Assembly: GCA_001275005.1 (NCBI GenBank)
Contig: JWZX01002060.1
Coordinates: forward strand, 1-32,179
From: Chrysochromulina tobinii
Taxonomy: Eukaryota; Haptophyta; Prymnesiales; Chrysochromulinaceae
Direction: 5' to 3'
DNA length: 32,179 nucleotides
Under the pieces are notes generated by a model, which saw nothing but the letters and a program-made list of their open reading frames with translations, did no database searches and was not told where the DNA came from. Below are positions 27,878 through 32,179 of this stretch, one piece after another; position 1 is the first letter of the stretch, and the number at the start of each line of letters is the position of its first letter. The translations under genes were made by a program, and so were the position numbers.

Positions 27878-28309
27878 GGTCGGAAGATGGGACACACTGC
27901 CAAGGACTTGTTGTAGTGAATGTAGACAGTGGCCGATCGGGAAAAATGGTTGCGCCTTTGCAGCCTTGCTTGGATACAGGCTGGAGAGAACGACACGCTG
28001 AAATCGAGTTGGTGTTCAGATGAGAGATCGAGTGTTATGAATCGAGTTTTGTTTTGCTCACTGATCGGATTGTTCAATCAAGAAGGCTACCGTGTAAGAC
28101 TGAGTGGCGGCGGCAAGAAAGCTCACATCAAAACTTAGTTGATTTCATCGTTGCAACGTTCTTCTGTTTCAATTGGACCAATTGCATGCACAACACGTCG
28201 ACCAAGTTTTGTGAAGAAATGCCAAGGCCAAGTGCGCTTCAGCTCCTCGTCGCTGGAGCCAGTTTTGGCTTTTGCGATCGAGCAATCCATTGCTCGCGCT
28301 CGACCGCAC
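27878..28309. other. Intergenic/5' region (about 430 bp)
   Basis: Between the HECT stop and the methyltransferase ATG. It is noticeably lower in GC than the genes. The methyltransferase frame is open from about 28139 without an ATG. No RNA gene or repeat is recognised. Confidence 0.5.
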
Positions 28310-29456
28310 ATGCACCAGGGAGACTTTCTGCGCATCATGGAGGAGTCCTTTTCAGCCCATGGCTGCACAAAGCAACATCCGAGCGGCGGCCAGTGCAAAC
28401 GCTACCTCGGCACGCTGCACATGCTCGAGCCATATCTGAGGCCCAACATGCACGTACTCGACGTCGGCGCCAACGATCAAATGATGCAGCGTTTGTTCGA
28501 CCACTACGAGCTGGGCATCACCGTAGAGAATCTTGTGGGGGACATTCGATATCCGTGGAGAGTGAAGCGAGACCGGTACAATTTGGTCATCTCGATGGAA
28601 GTGATCGAGCACCTCAAAGACCGGCCGATTGCTGGCCTGAACGAGCTGCAACTCGCGATCGCCTTCCACTACATCGGCATGTGGAACTTTTTCATCGAGG
28701 CGCGCAATCTGCTGCAGGCGGAAGACCTCCTGCTGGTGACCACGCCCAATGCTGGCTCCTACCTCGCACTGTACAATCTGATGGCGCACCAGTCGCCCGA
28801 CATGTACTACATCCACGTGCGCGAGCTCTCGATGCTCGAGCTGATCAGCTTGCACGAGGGCGCGGGCTTCAAGATCCTCCGCAAAGAGGCCAGGTACGCT
28901 AATCGCCACTGATGGCCTCTGATGGCCTCTCTGATGGCCTCTGATGGCCTCATACGCCTCTGACGGCCTCCGTTGACCCCTGATGGCCTCCCTCATCAGG
29001 TACTTCTTTGCCCCGAGTCTCGAGGGAGGGCACTTTGCGCGCAAGGCGGCGGCATTCTTCGACGACGCGCGTAGGCATCTCGACTCGTCAGCGCGCCGTC
29101 GGCACAGCAGCGCGCAGCTGATCAACTTCAGTGCCTATCGAGGGGACGACCTTCTCTTCCTTTCCACACCGTCCTCTCGGCCGCCCAAGCATCGCCTCGA
29201 CATGGCACCAAAACCAAAGATGGGAAACACTAGCGTGGTGCACGTCATCTGCCGTGCTGATGAGCCTGGTGGTGGAAGCAACGCACGCGAGCAGCGTCAA
29301 CCCTCATCCTCCGCACCGAGCATGCAAACCACGCTCCGTCAGCAGCGCCCAACGCAGCGCCTTGCAGCTCCACCGTGGGGCGGCTCGCTTCGACCTCTTG
29401 AAGACTGTGCTCTTTCGTGGCGGCTGGGCTGGGCCTTTGCACGTTTTGCCCACTGA
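28310..29456 (+). CDS. Class I SAM-dependent methyltransferase
   Basis: CDS join(28310..28893,29000..29456), 346 residues, phase-2 splice giving KEA-R-YFFAPS. The SAM-binding motif I is HVLDVGAND (residues 48-56). It is followed by NLVISMEVIEHLKD (91-104), LLVTTPNAGSYLAL (141-154) and HVRELSMLELISLHEGAGFK, the usual order of Methyltransf_23-like enzymes acting on small molecules or glycans. The substrate is unknown. The C-terminal 110 residues after the intron are low-complexity and may be partly non-homologous. The first in-frame ATG is 28310, just upstream of the catalytic domain, so an upstream exon could add a targeting sequence. The intron belongs to the same family as those in the HECT gene. 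Confidence 0.8.
28894..28999 (+). repeat. Methyltransferase intron: TGATGGCCTC array with shared 3' end
   Basis: A 106-bp GT-AG intron of CTGATGGCCT units. It ends CTGATGGCCTCCCTCATCAG (28980-28999), one base different from HECT intron 6. The junctions CAGGTACGCT and CAGGTACTTC share CAGGTAC. Confidence 0.93.
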
Positions 29457-29728
29457 TGATGGCCTGCTGGACTCTGTCGTCGGGACCCACCCGACTTGCG
29501 TGCGGTGTTGCCTATGCCCGATGGGCCCCTGACACCGCGCCCCACCACAAGGAAAGCGCCGCCCTAGAAGAGCGCCGCCTTATAGCGCCGCGCGCCCTGG
29601 CAGGCCTTTCCCCCAATAAATGTGTCCCTCCTGAGTTTTCACCTCGAAAAACTTGTGTCGGCCTCGGAAAAGTGCCGAAAACTCACAGAGAATTTTCCGT
29701 TGGGAGGGAATCATAGACGATCTCGTTC
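29457..29728. other. Methyltransferase 3' flank
   Basis: No gene is recognised. AATAAA at 29615-29620 could act as a polyadenylation signal, but it is unproven in this organism. Confidence 0.35.
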
Positions 29729-29980
29729 TCAGCTTTTATGGACGAGGGGACACCTCTGCTGGCCCTTCAGGAGGTGTCGAAATCGGCCGGGAAGAGAGCG
29801 CGTGCTGGTACCTACTTGAATCTTGATCATATTCGTCGCCAGCATATGACGAATATGATCCATCTCGGGCTGGATTGTGGCCTTCCGAGCAGCACGTCGG
29901 TGGTACCGCCGCCGTGTTGCCTCTCGGGCTCCACGCAAGAAGGCCGTCGCGCGACGGAGGCCATTCAGGATGGCCTTCAT
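29729..29980 (-). CDS. Small basic ORF overlapping its upstream neighbour by ATGA
   Basis: Eighty-three residues, strongly basic in the first half (LRRATAFLRGAREATRRRYH then RRAARKA). The start codon overlaps the stop of the preceding minus-strand ORF in ATGA (29980-29977). It is not recognised. The opposite strand is also open here, so coding is uncertain. Confidence 0.3.
   Translation of the reverse strand: MKAILNGLRRATAFLRGAREATRRRYHRRAARKATIQPEMDHIRHMLATNMIKIQVGTSTRSLPGRFRHLLKGQQRCPLVHKS
29825..29860. repeat. Perfect 13-bp inverted repeat with 10-nt loop
   Basis: GATCATATTCGTC (29825-29837) and GACGAATATGATC (29848-29860) are exact reverse complements separated by GCCAGCATAT. It is AT-rich in a GC-rich neighbourhood. 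Confidence 0.95.
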
Positions 29981-30513
29981 GCGAGCACGTGCATTCCGTG
30001 CCCCAGCAGCAGCAGCGGCGCCGCCGGCAGCAGCAGCACTATGGCCCCAGCCTCCAGCATCACATCTTTGGGAAGAAGCCCGCTATACGCGGTGCATCCT
30101 TGCCCAGCAGGAGGCCCATACACTAGGCTCACGGTCTCCAATGGCCACCTGGGACGTGGGCCACCAAAGTGGCCAGTCCCAACAATCACCGGGTTGTTTT
30201 TCACTTCGAGCTTTGTTCCATGTTCCAAGTCGGACATATAGGCGAGAGTTGGCGATTCCGATTGCTGGTGGCGATCAAGCAAGGCGGGACTAAAAAACCG
30301 GCTTCTTACATATGCGATCGGACTGATCGCGTGAGGAAGGAGAAGCAAGTTAAGAAGCAAGTTGGTGCTCACGGGAACCGGCATCGAGAAGGTGAGACGA
30401 GGGCGGAGGCCGATCAGCGAGTAGCCATTGCCAATGGGCATGCGTCTGAGGCTGACTACAGGAAGGCCCGTGAAAGGGCTTACGCCAAAAACACGGCGCC
30501 CCAAGGGAGTCAC
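29977..30513 (-). CDS. Hypothetical ORF, 178 residues, C-terminal hydrophobic segment
   Basis: It contains MSDLEHGTKLEVKNNPVIVG and a late hydrophobic run (EAGAIVLLLPAAPLLLLG). Base composition is less GC-rich than nearby genes. An internal Met before SDLEHG may be the real start. No family is recognised. Overlapping plus-strand ORFs (29738-30241, 30169-30630) make strand choice uncertain. Confidence 0.3.
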   Translation of the reverse strand: MTPLGRRVFGVSPFTGLPVVSLRRMPIGNGYSLIGLRPRLTFSMPVPVSTNLLLNLLLLPHAISPIAYVRSRFFSPALLDRHQQSESPTLAYMSDLEHGTKLEVKNNPVIVGTGHFGGPRPRWPLETVSLVYGPPAGQGCTAYSGLLPKDVMLEAGAIVLLLPAAPLLLLGHGMHVLA

Positions 30514-31424
30514 AAGGCCATCATACGACTGCGGCTGGTGCCATGTTGCAGCTCGAGCATCTTCGGTCTATCGCGTGGAGTGGAGAAGACACTGGTGCTG
30601 ATGGGCGTGTGGCGTGCATTCCGCTCGTGACCGGTCCGACATGGAGGTCGTTACGGCGGAGGCCGCGCCTCCTACCCCGGGCGCCCAGTGGAACGTCGAC
30701 GCCTGGCTGGACGGCGCCGCTCGCGTCGATACATGGGCGTGGTCGATACACCTCTCTGCTCGATACACCTCGATGGCGCGCGACTACAACATGACCCACG
30801 AGGCGCTGGAGTTCACCACGAACGTCTACGGCTGCACGACGAGAACCAACCAGCAGCGGGTGAGGCAGCCCACATCATCGAGGCAGCCCTGGCTGCGCTC
30901 CCGCCACAGGTCTTTGTCGGATTCGCCCACCAGAACAAGCATTGGTATAAGCCAGCAACCTTTCGCCACATCTTCGAGAAAGGTTTCTGGCCCCTCGGCG
31001 CCACCCAAGCCGCGGTTGCAACCATCGAATCAGCCCTTCCGCTGGGCGGGCGCGTGGCGTTTTGCGTACGAGATTGCGTTCACGAACATGGACTTCTTCG
31101 TGGACCAGGACGCGAGCATCTTCAACCTCCCCGAGGATGCCCCATGGGGCATCTGGGTTTCGCTCACCCTTGGGGGCAGGATCTCCGAACTAGTAAACGG
31201 CTAAAACCACCGGCGTGAGTGTTCAGTCGATGCCAAATTGCCGTGTGAGCCGGGGTAGTTGGGTAGAGCGATTCCTTGCTCTTCTCTCGCCCCTTCCCTC
31301 CCCCTTCCCCCCCTTCCCCCTCTTGCATGCTCGCCAAACTCTGGACCGGTAGGCGTCGTCGACGGAGCGCCGCCTAGGCGCCCGCGACTACGACGCTCGC
31401 GCCGTCGACGAACAAGACGAAATC
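30514..31424. other. Unresolved stretch with possible plus-strand coding fragments
   Basis: Two plus-strand frames carry protein-like text. One (about 30640-30860 and again 31040-31204) has MTHEALEFTTNVYGCTT and FAYEIAFTNMDFFVDQDASI. The other (about 30840-31050) has PPQVFVGFAHQNKHWYKPAT and FRHIFEKGFWPLG. They could be exons of one gene or a frameshifted relic. No function is recognised. Confidence 0.35.
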
Positions 31425-32179
31425 ATGAGCCTCCTCTCGGCCGTGCTCGGGGGCGGCGACGGGCTGGACCCCGATGCGACGCTGCTCGTCAAGAAGCTCG
31501 GCAAGCGTGACACAATTTCCAAGGTCAAGGCGCTCGGCGAGCTCCGTGAGGCGCTCGAAGCGCACGGTGCAGATTGGTCGGCCGCGCTGCTGCCGCACTG
31601 GGTCATCATCTTCTGCCGGCTCGCCGACGACGGCTCGTGGCAAGTCCGCGAGCAGACATGCTCGGCGCTCAATCTTTTTGCCCAACAGGTGCGTCGGCAG
31701 CTCGCGCCATACCTCAAGCAAATCATCGCGCCGTGGCTGCGCTGCCGCTTCGACCCGCAGGAGAATGTGCGACGGGCAGCGATGGCAGCGTTCACGAGCG
31801 CCTTTCCAGGCGATGGAAAGTACTCGCAGGCGCTCGCTTTCTGCCAGGAGGACCTCGTGCGCTCGCTCGGCGAGGCAGCTCTGGCGCCGCCGGCGCCGCG
31901 GCCTTCGGATGAGGATGCGGCAGCCGAGGCCACCGAGGCGTATAAACGGCTCGTGTCGACGGCTCTGCAGGCGCTCGCGCACCTGATCGCCACGGCCGCA
32001 CCGACCGACACGACGCTCTCCTCGACCATCGAGCCGTCAGCGCCGGCAGCGTCTGGACCGCGCTTCGCTCTCTGTTCGCTCCTCGAGGCAAGTGTGCTGC
32101 TGCCGCCCCTCTGGCGAGTGGGCGGCGGCGGCGGCGGCGGCGGCAAGGAGGGCGGCGGCGGCGGCGGCGGCGGCGGCGG
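31425..32179 (+). CDS. LTN1: Listerin (LTN1), N-terminal part, runs off the right edge
   Basis: About 250 residues are visible from the first ATG; the frame is open upstream to a TAG near 31350 and an upstream coding exon is likely. LDPDATLLVKKLGKRDTISK followed by VKALGELREAL, LLPHWVIIFCRLADD, VREQTCSALNLFAQQVRRQL, APYLKQIIAPWL and FPGDGKYSQALAFCQEDL match the HEAT-repeat N-terminus of Listerin. Listerin is the RING E3 ligase that ubiquitinates nascent chains on stalled 60S subunits in ribosome quality control; its N-terminus contacts NEMF and the 60S interface. The RING domain would lie far beyond the window. The visible end runs into a poly-Gly-coding GGC tract. Confidence 0.87.
   Translation, partial: MSLLSAVLGGGDGLDPDATLLVKKLGKRDTISKVKALGELREALEAHGADWSAALLPHWVIIFCRLADDGSWQVREQTCSALNLFAQQVRRQLAPYLKQIIAPWLRCRFDPQENVRRAAMAAFTSAFPGDGKYSQALAFCQEDLVRSLGEAALAPPAPRPSDEDAAAEATEAYKRLVSTALQALAHLIATAAPTDTTLSSTIEPSAPAASGPRFALCSLLEASVLLPPLWRVGGGGGGGGKEGGGGGGGGG
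32115..32179 (+). repeat. GGC repeat at the window edge
   Basis: Two runs of GGC separated by AAGGAG, read in the LTN1 frame as poly-Gly. Such tracts often break assemblies, so continuity beyond this point should be treated with care. Confidence 0.9.

Overview
This window looks like nuclear DNA of a GC-rich unicellular eukaryote, most likely a microalga such as a haptophyte. The taxon is inferred from style and is not proven. The signs are spliceosomal introns, eukaryote-only genes (Sm-G, NPRL3, MICAL, a dynamin, a HECT ligase, Listerin), GC-AG as well as GT-AG introns, and large amounts of low-complexity sequence. There is no prokaryotic operon structure, rRNA, tRNA or CRISPR that I can support.

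Layout, left to right: a guanylate-binding-protein GTPase (-, runs off the left edge); NPRL3 of GATOR1 (+, 2 exons); a major-facilitator transporter (-, 4 exons); a MICAL-like flavin monooxygenase (+, 3 exons); a SAP-domain protein (+); a dynamin-related protein (-); an ARM-like/polyQ low-complexity protein (+); a LamG-like membrane-anchored protein (-); a DUF3605-like protein (+); snRNP Sm-G (+); a small membrane protein (-); an ARM-repeat HECT ubiquitin ligase (+, 12 exons); a SAM methyltransferase (+, 2 exons); an unresolved 1.9 kb stretch with two ATGA-overlapping minus-strand ORFs; and the N-terminus of the ribosome-quality-control ligase Listerin/LTN1 (+, runs off the right edge). Genes mostly alternate in strand with short divergent (about 150-250 bp) or convergent spacers. 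I see no functional cluster, although ubiquitin ligation (HECT, LTN1), large GTPases (GBP, DRP) and TORC1 nutrient signalling (NPRL3) are represented.

The most striking feature is the introns. Many are tandem arrays built on a TGATGRCC core. Introns of different genes end in nearly the same 20-nt sequence, which can fold into a hairpin at the 3' splice site. Several introns are bounded by direct duplications of the adjoining exon sequence (for example 12 bp perfect in the transporter, 11 bp perfect in HECT intron 10, about 30 bp imperfect in HECT intron 7 and NPRL3). This is what recent intron birth by segmental duplication or by introner-like elements would leave. Two proteins also have unusual architectures: a Tudor/Agenet-like module lies inside the HECT N-lobe, and an SH3/Tudor-like module sits where a classical dynamin has its PH domain.
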